From Desulfovibrio desulfuricans DSM 642 (GTDB lineage: Bacteria; Desulfobacterota; Desulfovibrionia; Desulfovibrionales; Desulfovibrionaceae): a stretch of 64,000 nucleotides of DNA. Positions 22,524-31,406 of the stretch are shown here, in pieces (within the stretch, counting starts at the first letter, position 1; each line of letters starts with the position of its first letter). Position numbers and translations under genes: made by a program. The notes under the pieces are model-generated. The model saw only the letters and a list, made by a program, of their open reading frames with translations. It was not told the DNA's origin and made no database searches. Location of the stretch: the NCBI RefSeq assembly GCF_000420465.1, contig NZ_ATUZ01000017.1, positions 62,001-126,000 of the forward strand, written 5' to 3'.

Positions 22524-24233
22524 TTACAGCGAGAGGCCCATCTTGATGGCCGCCTGCATGCCGCCAGTGGAGTTGACCACGTTGGTCACGCCATTGCGGG
22601 CCAGTACCAGCAGACTGTCATAGGCGCGCAGGCCCGTGTTGCAGATAATGGCAACAGGGCGGTCCTTGGGCACCTCGCTGATTCTGGCGGCGATTTCTTC
22701 CAGCGGGATGGCGTGCCAGTCGGGATGCTTTTCCTGCGTGGCCTTGCCTGCCGCCGCGGGGCGGGAATCAATAAAGAACACGTGGTTTTCGCTGCGTTTC
22801 TTCCACAAGTCCATGAACTGGTCGGCGGTCACGGGGGTGAAGCGCCCGGAAAGGGCGTTGTCGGCCACGTTGGCAACTACGTTGACCACGTCCATTGCCG
22901 AGGCAAAGGGCGGGGCGTAAGCGATTTCAAGGTTGGAGATGTCTTCCACCGTGGGCTTGGAGTATTGCAGGGCTGCGGCCACCGCATCAATGCGGGCCTT
23001 GAGCGAATCCGGGTCGGCGCAGGCGCCCTGAATGCCCAGCACCCGGCTGGTGGCCTTGTCCACCACCAGCTCAAGGCTCATCATCGCTTTTTCGGGGTAG
23101 AAGTGGGCGTGGTCGAGCTGCTCCACGCTGACGCTCATGGCGTCGAAGCCTTCCTTGCGGGCGCGTTCAACCGTAAGGCCCACGCCGCAGAAGGAAAGGG
23201 CAAAGAGTTTGACGGCCCAGGAACCCACAAAGCCGGGGAATCTGGCATTGCCGCCAGCAAGGTTGGTGCCGATGATGCGGCCCTGGCGGTTGGCCATGCT
23301 GCCCAGGGGCAGGTAGCCGATCTTGCCGGTGATGATGTTCTTGATGGCTACGCAGTCGCCACCCGCATAGATGGAGGGGTCGGTGGTGCGCATGTGCTCG
23401 TCCACCACCACCGCGCCAAAGGGGGCCACTTCCAGCCCGGCATCCTTGGCAAGCTGACCGTTGGGAATGAAGCCAGCGGCAAAGATCACCAGTTGGGCGG
23501 GGATTTCGCGCTTGTCCGTGACCACCTTGGTGACAGTGCCGTTTTCGCCCTCAAGGCGCAGCACTTTTTCAGAAGTGAACACGTCGACCTTGTGGGTCAG
23601 GCAGTCGTTGGCGGCCATGAGCGAAAGAGGCTGGGAAAGCACGCCGGGCAGAATCTGATCCATCATTTCCACAACGCTGACTTTCACGCCCCACATATCG
23701 GCCAGGGCCACGGCAGCCTCAAGGCCGATGAAGCCGCCGCCCACAATGACCGCCTCGCTCACCTTGCCCTCCTGGCAAGCTGCACGGATGGCTCCGGCGG
23801 CTTCCAGGCGGGTCAGGGAAAGCACGTTTTTCAGATCCTTGCCTTCAATGGGGGGTACGCGCGGGCTTGCACCGGTAGCCAGCACCAGCTTGTCGTAAGG
23901 CAGTTTTTCTTCCTTGCCGGAAACAACGTCTTTGACGAGCAGGGTTTTGGCAGCCCGGTCAATGGCCAGGGCGCGCGTCTGGGTGCGTACGGTGATGCCC
24001 TTCATATCGCGGAAAAATTCGGTGTCGCGCACGGTATGATAGGGTGTGGAGCGCAGGTCGTCGAGATTCTGTATTTCACCGGACACGTAGTAGGGGATGC
24101 CGCAACCGCCGTAGGAAATGAAGACGTTTTCGTCCACAAGCATCACTTCCGCATCGGGCATGAGGCGCTTGCAGCGGCAAGCCGCCTTTGGCCCCAGGGC
24201 AACACCACCAACTACCAGAATTTTTTCAGACAT
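22524..24233 (-). CDS. CoA-disulfide reductase-like FAD enzyme with C-terminal rhodanese domain (NADH-dependent persulfide reductase type)
   Basis: A 569-residue fusion. Residues 1-445 form a pyridine-nucleotide disulfide reductase: an N-terminal dinucleotide-binding segment VVGGVALG, the single active cysteine C44 in SYGGCGIPYYVSG, a second nucleotide-binding VIVGGGFIGLEAAVAL, and the FAD segment YAGGDC. Residues 460-569 are a rhodanese domain with its active cysteine C531 in CNTGLR. This architecture is that of CoADR-RHD / Npsr enzymes, which reduce CoA-persulfide, polysulfide or CoA disulfide with NAD(P)H; it fits sulfur or redox handling in an anaerobe. AAGGAG precedes the ATG. Three direct repeats lie just upstream (24258-24293). 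It is probably monocistronic, although selB reads toward it from 100 bases upstream. Confidence 0.9.
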   Translation of the reverse strand: MSEKILVVGGVALGPKAACRCKRLMPDAEVMLVDENVFISYGGCGIPYYVSGEIQNLDDLRSTPYHTVRDTEFFRDMKGITVRTQTRALAIDRAAKTLLVKDVVSGKEEKLPYDKLVLATGASPRVPPIEGKDLKNVLSLTRLEAAGAIRAACQEGKVSEAVIVGGGFIGLEAAVALADMWGVKVSVVEMMDQILPGVLSQPLSLMAANDCLTHKVDVFTSEKVLRLEGENGTVTKVVTDKREIPAQLVIFAAGFIPNGQLAKDAGLEVAPFGAVVVDEHMRTTDPSIYAGGDCVAIKNIITGKIGYLPLGSMANRQGRIIGTNLAGGNARFPGFVGSWAVKLFALSFCGVGLTVERARKEGFDAMSVSVEQLDHAHFYPEKAMMSLELVVDKATSRVLGIQGACADPDSLKARIDAVAAALQYSKPTVEDISNLEIAYAPPFASAMDVVNVVANVADNALSGRFTPVTADQFMDLWKKRSENHVFFIDSRPAAAGKATQEKHPDWHAIPLEEIAARISEVPKDRPVAIICNTGLRAYDSLLVLARNGVTNVVNSTGGMQAAIKMGLSL

Positions 24234-24257
24234 ATCCGGGCTCCTTAGTGAAGAGTT

Positions 24258-24293
24258 ATGAGCAAATGAGCATTACTGAGATATATGAGCATT
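24258..24293 (-). promoter_or_regulatory. Direct repeats upstream of the persulfide reductase gene
   Basis: ATGAGCATT occurs at 24266-24274 and 24285-24293, and ATGAGC at 24258-24263. The two full copies are 19 bases apart, close to two helical turns, as expected of tandem operator sites. They lie 25-60 bases before the start codon, in the promoter region. Confidence 0.45.
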
Positions 24294-24334
24294 CAAGGCA
24301 AGAATGCAAGGACAATTCCTGTTTACGGAATAAC

Positions 24335-26308
24335 CTAACGCCCGCGAAAACGCCGCTGGTCGCCCACGCGCACGGTTATGCGCTCATTATCCATATATTC
24401 CAGCAAGGCGATCAGATATTTGCGCGAAAGCCCCAGGAGTTCTTTCAGCCCGCCCACATCGAGATTGTCGTGGGTGCTGAACCAGCCGCGCACACGTTCA
24501 AGAATATCGGCCAGGGCCGGGCCGTGGTAATACAGGCCGTCCTTGATCTTGACCAGTTCGCCAGCCTCGCAAAGCAGGCGCAGCACCGGGGCGGCCTCCT
24601 TGGGCGTGACGCCAAGTCCTTCAAGCACGTCCTTGGCGTTGGGTGGGGTCAGCCCCGCGCCGGCATGCGCGTCCAGCAGCTTTTGGCGCAGGCCTGCCTG
24701 ATCGGCGGCCAGGCTCACCGTATGCGCTTGCAGGCGCAGCCCCTCGCCCTCGATGACCAGATCGCCCTGCTTGAGGGCCTGATCCAGCAATTTTTGCACC
24801 AGCTTGGGGGGCAGGTTGCGGCTCCAGCCCGTGCAAAGGGCCCCTCGGGTGAATCCGGGTTTGAGAGGCTCGCGGCGGTGCAGGTCTGCCCCGCGTTCAA
24901 GGCTGGCGGCCAGCAGTTTTTCAAAGGGAATTTTGCCAATCCAGCAGCGGTTGTCCTTGTCCCAGCAGATGGCGTCGCCACGGGCGGAAAGCAGTTGCAG
25001 CGCCGCTTCCACGGCGGACCGGGCAAGGCCCGTCAGGGCGCGCAGCCGCGCGTCGTCAGCACCTTCGATACCGCGCAGGGTCAGTGCGCCGCGTACAAGC
25101 GCGGCCCTGGCTTCATCGCGCGCCTTGGCTTCGGCCTTGCCGCCGCCAATGGCTTCTGCCGCATCGCGCAGTTCGGGCAGCTCTTGCAACAGCCGCATCT
25201 TGTCGGCCAGTTCAGGGTCTTTGGCCCTCAGTTCGGGGGGCAGAGGGCTGACCAGCAGCCCGCCAGCAACCGTGCGCAAGGGGGAGTAGGCCCGCAGCAC
25301 GCAATGGTCGCCAAACACGCCCACCATAGGTTCCTTGAAGCGCAGTTCCGCCAGCGCGGTTTCGCCAGGGGCCAGCTTGTCCCTGTCGCGAAAGACCACC
25401 CGCGCCGCGCATTCGCGCGTACCGTGGTGAAAATGGATTTCCACCCTTTGCCGCATGGCTCTGGGGGCGGAGGAAAGGCAGGTGAGCCTGACCAGCCAGC
25501 GGTTGGAGGGGAACAGTTCGCCGGGGCGGGCCAGCATAAAGCCGCGTTCGATTTCCTCCACATCCAGCCCCTGCACGTTGACGGCGCAGCGCTGGCCCGG
25601 CTGCACGGAATCGGCGGTCTTGCCATGACGTTGCAGCCCCCGCGCGCGGGTGGGCAGATCGGGCGGCATGAAGCGCAGTTCGTCGCCAAGGTTGCACACG
25701 CCGGAAATGACAGTTCCGGTCACAACGGTGCCGTGCCCCTTCATGCTGAATACACGGTCTACCGGCAGGCGAAAAATATCGCTGCGCCGTTGGGCGGGCA
25801 GCTCGGCAGCCATGCGCGCAAGGTGGTCGCGCAGCGTGTCCACGCCATCGCCTGTGGTTGAGGAAACGGGGAATATGGGTGCACCTTCAAGAAAGGTGCC
25901 TTGCAGGAACCCGCGTACTTCTTCCTGCACCATTTCGAGCCAGTCGGCGTCCACCATGTCTGCCTTGGTGAGGGCCACAAGCCCGGTGCGTATGCCGAGC
26001 AGAGAGCAGATTTCAAGATGTTCCCGTGTCTGGGGCATGATGCCTTCGTCCGCGGCAATGACAAGCATGACAAAGTCCACGCCAGCCGCGCCAGCCACCA
26101 TGTTTTTGACAAAGCGCTCGTGCCCCGGCACATCCACGATTCCCAGCCGCTCGCCGCCGGGAAGGTCAACCCAGGCGAAGCCAAGTTCAATGGTGATTCC
26201 CCGGCGTTTTTCTTCTTGCAGGCGGTCGCAGTCAATGCCTGTAAGCGCCCGTACCAGCGAAGTTTTGCCGTGATCAATATGCCCTGCCGTGCCTAGCACT
26301 ACTGCCAT
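24335..26308 (-). CDS. selB: Selenocysteine-specific elongation factor SelB
   Basis: SelB is the GTPase that delivers Sec-tRNA to UGA codons with a SECIS element. The 657-residue protein has the EF-Tu-like G domain (G1 [12 protein letters not shown] at about 6-17, DVPGHE, and TKAD in place of NKAD), two beta-barrel domains, and the C-terminal winged-helix repeats that bind SECIS RNA (from about residue 390, ending near [22 protein letters not shown]). AAGGAG lies six bases before the ATG. No selA, selD, tRNA-Sec or obvious selenoprotein gene lies in this window, so those are elsewhere. Selenoproteins such as formate dehydrogenases and hydrogenases are expected in this lineage. Confidence 0.96.
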   Translation of the reverse strand: MAVVLGTAGHIDHGKTSLVRALTGIDCDRLQEEKRRGITIELGFAWVDLPGGERLGIVDVPGHERFVKNMVAGAAGVDFVMLVIAADEGIMPQTREHLEICSLLGIRTGLVALTKADMVDADWLEMVQEEVRGFLQGTFLEGAPIFPVSSTTGDGVDTLRDHLARMAAELPAQRRSDIFRLPVDRVFSMKGHGTVVTGTVISGVCNLGDELRFMPPDLPTRARGLQRHGKTADSVQPGQRCAVNVQGLDVEEIERGFMLARPGELFPSNRWLVRLTCLSSAPRAMRQRVEIHFHHGTRECAARVVFRDRDKLAPGETALAELRFKEPMVGVFGDHCVLRAYSPLRTVAGGLLVSPLPPELRAKDPELADKMRLLQELPELRDAAEAIGGGKAEAKARDEARAALVRGALTLRGIEGADDARLRALTGLARSAVEAALQLLSARGDAICWDKDNRCWIGKIPFEKLLAASLERGADLHRREPLKPGFTRGALCTGWSRNLPPKLVQKLLDQALKQGDLVIEGEGLRLQAHTVSLAADQAGLRQKLLDAHAGAGLTPPNAKDVLEGLGVTPKEAAPVLRLLCEAGELVKIKDGLYYHGPALADILERVRGWFSTHDNLDVGGLKELLGLSRKYLIALLEYMDNERITVRVGDQRRFRGR

Positions 26309-26385
26309 AAAAGCTCCTTGGTGGTCTTGGGCCGAGTTTACACTCTGGCAAGCGCCTTTGCAAACAGCGCCAGCCCAGAAACGTA

Positions 26386-26415
26386 AAGGGGACCCCTTGC
26401 AAAAAGGGTCCCCTT
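26386..26415 (-). terminator. Terminator of the ispH-cheV unit
   Basis: AAGGGGACCC and GGGTCCCCTT form a 10-bp stem (26386-26395 with 26406-26415) around a loop containing TTGCAA. It lies 28 bases downstream of cheV; the stem ends in TT on the minus strand. Confidence 0.65.
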
Positions 26416-26442
26416 GAAAACGGCAAAAGCGGCTGGGAGTTT

Positions 26443-27447
26443 TTAGGCCTGCCCCTGCTCCCTGGCCTTGATGAGGCTCATGGCCCTGTGGGCCAGCTGG
26501 GTCACTTCCGGCTTGGAAATCTGGTCGTCCGCACCCACGCTCACGCCCTTGTGGCGCAGCTTTTCTGTGATGAGTGAGGAAAAAAGCAGCACCGGCAGTT
26601 TTTTGAGCATGGAGTCTTCCTTGATGCGCAAGGTGAGGTTGAGGCCGTCCATAACCGGCATTTCGATGTCTGAAACCACCACATGCACGAAGTCTGTGAT
26701 GGGCCGGTTGCCTTCTTCGGCGCTCTTTTTGAAATCCAGCAGACGATCCCAGGCCGCGCGTCCGTTGGAAACAACTTCAACGGTAAAGCCCGCCTTTTCC
26801 AGCAGGTCGCGCTGCATTTCGCGGATAAGGGCGGAGTCATCGGCCACGAGGGCGCGGTAGCCTTCATTCGTCCAGTCTTCACCCAGATCGTCAAGCCGCA
26901 GGCCCAGCTTGGGATTGAGGTTGGCGACCACCTTTTCAAGGTCGAGGAGAAAGATGATGCGGTCTTCAAGTTTGACCACGCCGATGACCGTATTGTTGGA
27001 CACGGCAGCAACGTACTTGTTCGGCGGTTCAACCTGCTCCCAGCTGATGCGGTGAATGCGGTTGACGCCGGAAACCATGAAGGCCGTGGTGACGTTGTTG
27101 AATTCCGTCACAATGGTTTTGGGCTGTTCTTCTTCCGCAGGGTGGGTTTTGCCCAGCCACATGGCCAGATCCACCAGCGGAATAATGCGCGAACGCAGGT
27201 TGAAAGCACCGAGCACGCTCGGGTGCTGCACTTCGGGCAGCGCCGTCACCTTGGGCATGCGGATAATTTCAAGCACCTTGGCCACATTGACGCCGTAGTA
27301 GCCGCGATAGGGCTTGGCGGGGACGGGTTCGCCATTTTCGTCCAGCTGCGGCGCGTCGGCAGAAGGAGGGGTGAATTCTTCAAGATAGAATTCCACCACT
27401 TCCAGCTCGTTGGTGCCGGCTTCCAGCAGAATATTGGTCTGGGCCAT
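26443..27447 (-). CDS. cheV: Chemotaxis coupling protein CheV (CheW-receiver fusion)
   Basis: A 334-residue protein with a CheW-like domain at residues 15-175 (GVNVAKVLEIIRMPKVTALPEVQHPSV is spread over its start; FNLRSRIIPLVDLAMWLG) and a response-regulator receiver domain at about 200-325, with acidic residues in VADDS, the phospho-acceptor in VVSDIEMPVMDG, and a late lysine in ISKPEV. CheV couples receptors to CheA and may help adaptation. GGAGG precedes the ATG at 27447, so the longer upstream frame is not used. No other chemotaxis gene is close by. It follows ispH by 39 bases and is probably co-transcribed with it. Confidence 0.92.
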   Translation of the reverse strand: MAQTNILLEAGTNELEVVEFYLEEFTPPSADAPQLDENGEPVPAKPYRGYYGVNVAKVLEIIRMPKVTALPEVQHPSVLGAFNLRSRIIPLVDLAMWLGKTHPAEEEQPKTIVTEFNNVTTAFMVSGVNRIHRISWEQVEPPNKYVAAVSNNTVIGVVKLEDRIIFLLDLEKVVANLNPKLGLRLDDLGEDWTNEGYRALVADDSALIREMQRDLLEKAGFTVEVVSNGRAAWDRLLDFKKSAEEGNRPITDFVHVVVSDIEMPVMDGLNLTLRIKEDSMLKKLPVLLFSSLITEKLRHKGVSVGADDQISKPEVTQLAHRAMSLIKAREQGQA

Positions 27448-27486
27448 GCTGCCTCCAGAAAAGTACCGCTTCAGGAGCAAACGGGA

Positions 27487-28347
27487 TTAAAGCGACTGCA
27501 GCCACAAATGAGCCGCGTCAATAAGACTTTTCGGCGTAGATGCGCCAGCCGTTAGACCTGCACGATTTTTTTGCGAAAAATTATCTGCGGCCAGTTCCTC
27601 GACACGCTCCACGAGGTAGGTGTCGATGCCGTTCAAAGCAGCCACATCAGCCAGTCTGCGGGTGTTTCCGCTCTGCCTTCCGCCTATGATTACCATGACA
27701 TCCACACAGGAGGCAATGTTGCGTGCCTCCTCCTGCCGCTCGCGGGTGGCGTCGCAAATGGTGGAAAGCACCACAAGGTCAGCAATGCGCGTGCGCAAAT
27801 CTTCCACGATTTCCTGAAATATCTGCCGATCCTGAGTTGTCTGCGAGGCCAGCACATAGGCCTTGTTTTCGGCAAGGTGCAGGGAATCAAGCTCTGCCGC
27901 CGTGCCGAATACATGGGCCGGGCCGCAGGCGTAAGAAACCAGCCCGCGCACTTCAGGGTGATCCGCCTCGCCAAAAAGCAGCAGGGTTGCGCCATCGGCG
28001 GTGGCCCGCCCGATGGAAAGTTGGGCTTTTTTTACCTTGGGGCAGGTGGCGTCCACAATGTCGGCCCCGCTTTGCTTGACCTGCTCCTCAACCTGCCGCG
28101 TGATGCCGTGCGCGCGGATAACCGCCACATCACCGGGGTGCAGTTGCGCGGCTTCCTTGACGCAGACCACGCCGCGCGACTCATATTCCGCCAGGACCTG
28201 CGGATTGTGGATGATGGGGCCAAGGGTACAGATGCGGGTCATCTCGGGGGTACCCCCCTTGCGCTCCAGCGCAGTGTTAAGTTTTTGCAGGGCTAGGCTC
28301 ACGCCCATGCAAAAGCCCGCTGTTTTGGCGCGGTAAACATCCATCAT
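27487..28347 (-). CDS. ispH: 4-hydroxy-3-methylbut-2-enyl diphosphate reductase (IspH/LytB)
   Basis: IspH performs the last step of the MEP isoprenoid pathway, reducing HMBPP to IPP and DMAPP with a [4Fe-4S] cluster. The three cluster cysteines are present: C13 (AGFCMGV), the DATCPKV cysteine and the STICDATRERQ cysteine. The conserved ASTPKSLI segment stands near the C-terminus. At 286 residues it is of normal bacterial length. Two adjacent ATG codons share AAGGAGATCC; the first is used here. A palindrome and a TAAAAT -10-like element lie 83-111 bases upstream. cheV follows in the same direction. Confidence 0.97.
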   Translation of the reverse strand: MMDVYRAKTAGFCMGVSLALQKLNTALERKGGTPEMTRICTLGPIIHNPQVLAEYESRGVVCVKEAAQLHPGDVAVIRAHGITRQVEEQVKQSGADIVDATCPKVKKAQLSIGRATADGATLLLFGEADHPEVRGLVSYACGPAHVFGTAAELDSLHLAENKAYVLASQTTQDRQIFQEIVEDLRTRIADLVVLSTICDATRERQEEARNIASCVDVMVIIGGRQSGNTRRLADVAALNGIDTYLVERVEELAADNFSQKNRAGLTAGASTPKSLIDAAHLWLQSL

Positions 28348-28429
28348 GGATCTCCTTCAAGGGGCGGCGCTTTCAGGCGTGGAGCCGTGGCTGCACTGCC
28401 CCTCGCCCGACCCCAACCCATCAACAAAA

Positions 28430-28458
28430 ATTTTACCTGTATGCAATACTGTATTGCA
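28430..28458 (-). promoter_or_regulatory. Promoter-operator candidate for ispH
   Basis: On the minus strand a TAAAAT -10-like hexamer (28430-28435) is preceded by the palindrome TGCAATA-CAG-TATTGCA (28442-28458), which occupies the spacer and -35 position. Such placement is typical of a repressor or an activator site. Confidence 0.4.
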
Positions 28459-28498
28459 GAGGCGCAGCAAACATGACCGCCTGCGCTTTTGTTCCTTG

Positions 28499-29500
28499 CT
28501 AGCCGGGGCTTCCCAGAAAAATATCCAGTAACCGGTCAAGCTCTTCCCAATCATTACAGCGGCACAGCTCCTGACGCAAGGCCCGTGCGCCGGGCAGGGT
28601 GCGCACGTAGCGCGGCACCACGGAGCGCATTTTCCACAGGGCGGCCTTGCCGGGGCAGTGGGCGCGGGCAAGCTCCAGATGCCGCGAAATCATGGCCCGC
28701 AAACGGGGGGCATCGGCCTGAACCGGGGTGTTCCCGGCCAGCAGGGCTGCGTGGTCGGCAAAGATGGCGGGATTATGCATGGCCCCACGGGCGTACATGA
28801 CGCCGCTGGCTCCGGTGCTCTTGAGGCAGTTCACGCCGTCTTCCGCGCTAAAGAGGTCACCGCTGGCGAGCAGGGGAATGGTCAGGCGCTGGGCCAGCAT
28901 GGCAATAGCCTCCCATTGCGCGGTGCCGCCAAAACCCTGACGGGCCGTGCGGGGGTGCAGGGTCAGCCAGCCAGCGCCCGCATCCTCAAGGCGCAAGGCC
29001 AGATCGGGCAGCACCGGGCGGGCGTCGTCCAGGCCCAGGCGTAATTTGAAGCCCACGCGTCCACGGCCTGCTGCCTCAATCATGGCGCGGGCCACGGCAA
29101 GCACGTTTTCCGTATCGCCCAGCATGGCCGCGCCAGCACTCTGGCGCAAAACCTTGGAAACAGAACAGCCCATATTCAGGTCAAACCAGCCAAAGCCGGA
29201 CTGACGCAACAGCTCCACCGCGCGCCCCAGAAAGGATGCCTCCGCGCCGAAAAGCTGCACCACCAGCGGCTGGTCTTCGGGCAGGGTCATGAGCAGTTCG
29301 TTGGTGCCGGGGCTTTCATAAACAAGGCCCTTGGCGCTGACCATTTCGGTAACGCACACGGCTGCGCCGTATTCACGGCAAAGAAGACGAAAGGGCAGAT
29401 CGCTGTATCCGGCCAGCGGGGCCAGCCAGGGATGCTCGGGGCCAAAAGGCAGGGAATCTGGGTTTGCGGGGCAGGTTGGCAGTTGAAAAACCTTGGTCAC
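28499..29500 (-). CDS. tRNA-dihydrouridine synthase
   Basis: A 333-residue FMN-dependent Dus enzyme that reduces uridines in the D-loop of tRNA. It has the TIM-barrel opening WLAPLAGYSDLPFRLLC, the catalytic cysteine in NMGCSVSKV, the GFKLRLG strand, TLHPRTARQGFGG, and GVMYARGAMHNP in the phosphate-binding part. The start is the GTG at 29500, overlapping the SulP stop (GTGA) and preceded by AAGGAG. The longer frame upstream lies inside the permease gene. It is the last gene of the GAF-SulP-dus unit. DusB is the closest family by my reading, but I have not assigned a subfamily. Confidence 0.92.
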   Translation of the reverse strand: MTKVFQLPTCPANPDSLPFGPEHPWLAPLAGYSDLPFRLLCREYGAAVCVTEMVSAKGLVYESPGTNELLMTLPEDQPLVVQLFGAEASFLGRAVELLRQSGFGWFDLNMGCSVSKVLRQSAGAAMLGDTENVLAVARAMIEAAGRGRVGFKLRLGLDDARPVLPDLALRLEDAGAGWLTLHPRTARQGFGGTAQWEAIAMLAQRLTIPLLASGDLFSAEDGVNCLKSTGASGVMYARGAMHNPAIFADHAALLAGNTPVQADAPRLRAMISRHLELARAHCPGKAALWKMRSVVPRYVRTLPGARALRQELCRCNDWEELDRLLDIFLGSPG

Positions 29501-31404
29501 AGGCGCTCCTTGGTCACGCGCGGCGGTTCTGCGGAATTTTCCGCAGGGGCGGTTTGTTCGGCGGGCAGCACGTTGCCTTGGGGATCCAGCGCCACGCGGG
29601 CAGACTGCGCCATATAATCCGGGCCGGGACTGGCTGGAGCAGGCAGGGCTGCCTGCGCAGGATGCGCGGGCTGCGCATCGGTTGCGTCTGTGGCGGCGGT
29701 TGCGCACTGGGCATCGCTGCATGCAAAGCGGTTCAGCATGGCTGCGGCCAGCCGCAGGCCTTCGCCCGTGGTGTCGGCCACAAAACCGTTGCTGAGATAA
29801 TCCAGAAGGCCAGTGCGCCGCAAGATGCTGCGCACCGAGGGGCTGCCCACCACAAGAATAACCGGCAGACTGCGGGCGTAACAGCGCTCGATAAATTGCG
29901 AAAGCGCATGCGCCCCTGAAGCGTCAATCCAGAACACGCGCGAAAGATGGAGCACCACAAGCCGGGTTGGCTCGTTGTCCTCGGCATACAGCAGACGTTC
30001 AAGCTCGTGGATGGCCCCGAAAAACAGGGTTCCTTCAATCATGTACACGGTGATGCCCTGCGGCAGTTCGGCAGGGCCTTCACGCAGCAGCGGGTCGCCC
30101 TTGTGAAGCCTGTTCACACGCGGGTGGGCAGTCTTGTAAATAAACAGCGTGAGGGAAAGCAGCACACCGATGAAGATGGCTTTTTCAAGATCAAACAGCA
30201 GTGTGGACAAAAAAGTGATGAGCAGCACGGCTCTGTCCACGCTGGTTGCCACAACGCAGAGGCGGATGGCATCAATATCAATCATCTTGAAGGAAATAAG
30301 CAGCAGTATGCCGCTCAGGGCGGGGAGCGGCAGCCAGCTTATGAGCGGGGCCAGCACAAACAGCAGTGGCAGGGCGAGAATGCCCGAAAACACCGTGCCC
30401 ATGCGCGTTCTGCCGCCGGATGTGACTACAAGTGCGCTGCGGGTAAAAGAACCGCAGCCGGGAATGCCCGAGGTAAGCCCCGCGGCGATATTGCCGAGGC
30501 CCTGACCGATAAGCTCCTGACTGCCGTCAAACACATCGCCCTTGATGTTGGCCAGTTGCTTGCCAATGGCCAGTGATTCCACCGTCCCCAGCAGGGCAAT
30601 GGCCAGCGCGGGCATGAACAGGTCGCGCACTGCGTCCAGATCAAAGGAGGGCGGCAGGGAAAAAGGCGGCACAACGCTTGGTATGGCCCCAACCAGCGGA
30701 ACGCCCCTTGCGTCCACGCTGAACAGGGCGGCAAAGAGCGTAATCACGCCGAGCGCGGCCAGTGATGCGGGAAAGCGTGGCGACAGACGCTTGAAGGCCA
30801 CTGTCAGAACAATGGTGGCAACGGCAATGCCGAGGCTCCAGTAATTGATAAAGGGCAGGCCGTGCAGCGCCCCGAACATCTGGTTGAAAAAGCCCGAGGG
30901 CTTGGGGCCGGTCAGGCCCATAGCCATGTAGAGTTGCCCTGCGGCAATGAGCAGCGCCGCTCCGGTGGTAAAGGCCACCATGACCGAGTGCGAGATAAAA
31001 TTGACCAGATCGCCCAGCCGCGCCAGCCCCATGCCCAGCTGGATAAGCCCGCACAGGAGCGCCATGCCGAAAATATAGGCCATACGCGATTCTTCAGGCA
31101 TGGTGCTGATCAGTTCACCGCCCACGCTGATGGTAGCGAGGGTGGAGAAAATAATCATGGAGATGGCGTTGGTGGGGCCAGCGGCCATAAAGCGGGATGA
31201 TCCCCACAGGGCGGCCAGCACCACGGGCAGCATGCAGGCGTAGATGCCATACTGCGGGTGAACCCCGGCAATAATGGCGTAGGCCATGGCCTGAGGCACA
31301 GCCATGGGCGTCACGGTAAGGGCCGCCGTCATGTCCGCCTTGAAATCCTGGGCGGAATAAGTCCTGATGGTCTCAAGAAAGGGAAAAAGCCGGGCGGCTC
31401 GCAT
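29497..31404 (-). CDS. SulP-family anion permease with STAS domain
   Basis: A 635-residue inner-membrane transporter of the SulP/SLC26 family (sulfate or other anions). Membrane segments fill residues ~25-415; family motifs are MAVPQAMAYAIIAGVHPQYGIY and the conserved GLTSGIPGCGSFTRSALV loop. A STAS domain follows at about 425-550 (GTLFFGAIHELERLLY, WIDASGAHAL). The last ~75 residues form a low-complexity alanine/proline tail that is not typical of the family. It starts two bases after the GAF protein stop and overlaps dus, so the three are strongly coupled. Sulfate is the obvious substrate in a sulfate reducer, but bicarbonate and other anions are also carried by this family. Confidence 0.92.
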   Translation of the reverse strand: MRAARLFPFLETIRTYSAQDFKADMTAALTVTPMAVPQAMAYAIIAGVHPQYGIYACMLPVVLAALWGSSRFMAAGPTNAISMIIFSTLATISVGGELISTMPEESRMAYIFGMALLCGLIQLGMGLARLGDLVNFISHSVMVAFTTGAALLIAAGQLYMAMGLTGPKPSGFFNQMFGALHGLPFINYWSLGIAVATIVLTVAFKRLSPRFPASLAALGVITLFAALFSVDARGVPLVGAIPSVVPPFSLPPSFDLDAVRDLFMPALAIALLGTVESLAIGKQLANIKGDVFDGSQELIGQGLGNIAAGLTSGIPGCGSFTRSALVVTSGGRTRMGTVFSGILALPLLFVLAPLISWLPLPALSGILLLISFKMIDIDAIRLCVVATSVDRAVLLITFLSTLLFDLEKAIFIGVLLSLTLFIYKTAHPRVNRLHKGDPLLREGPAELPQGITVYMIEGTLFFGAIHELERLLYAEDNEPTRLVVLHLSRVFWIDASGAHALSQFIERCYARSLPVILVVGSPSVRSILRRTGLLDYLSNGFVADTTGEGLRLAAAMLNRFACSDAQCATAATDATDAQPAHPAQAALPAPASPGPDYMAQSARVALDPQGNVLPAEQTAPAENSAEPPRVTKERL

Positions 31405-31406
31405 GA

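Noticed and set aside
24335..26308. Selenoprotein genes expected near selB
   Set aside because: No coding region in the window shows an in-frame TGA within a conserved domain, and no formate dehydrogenase or hydrogenase gene is present.
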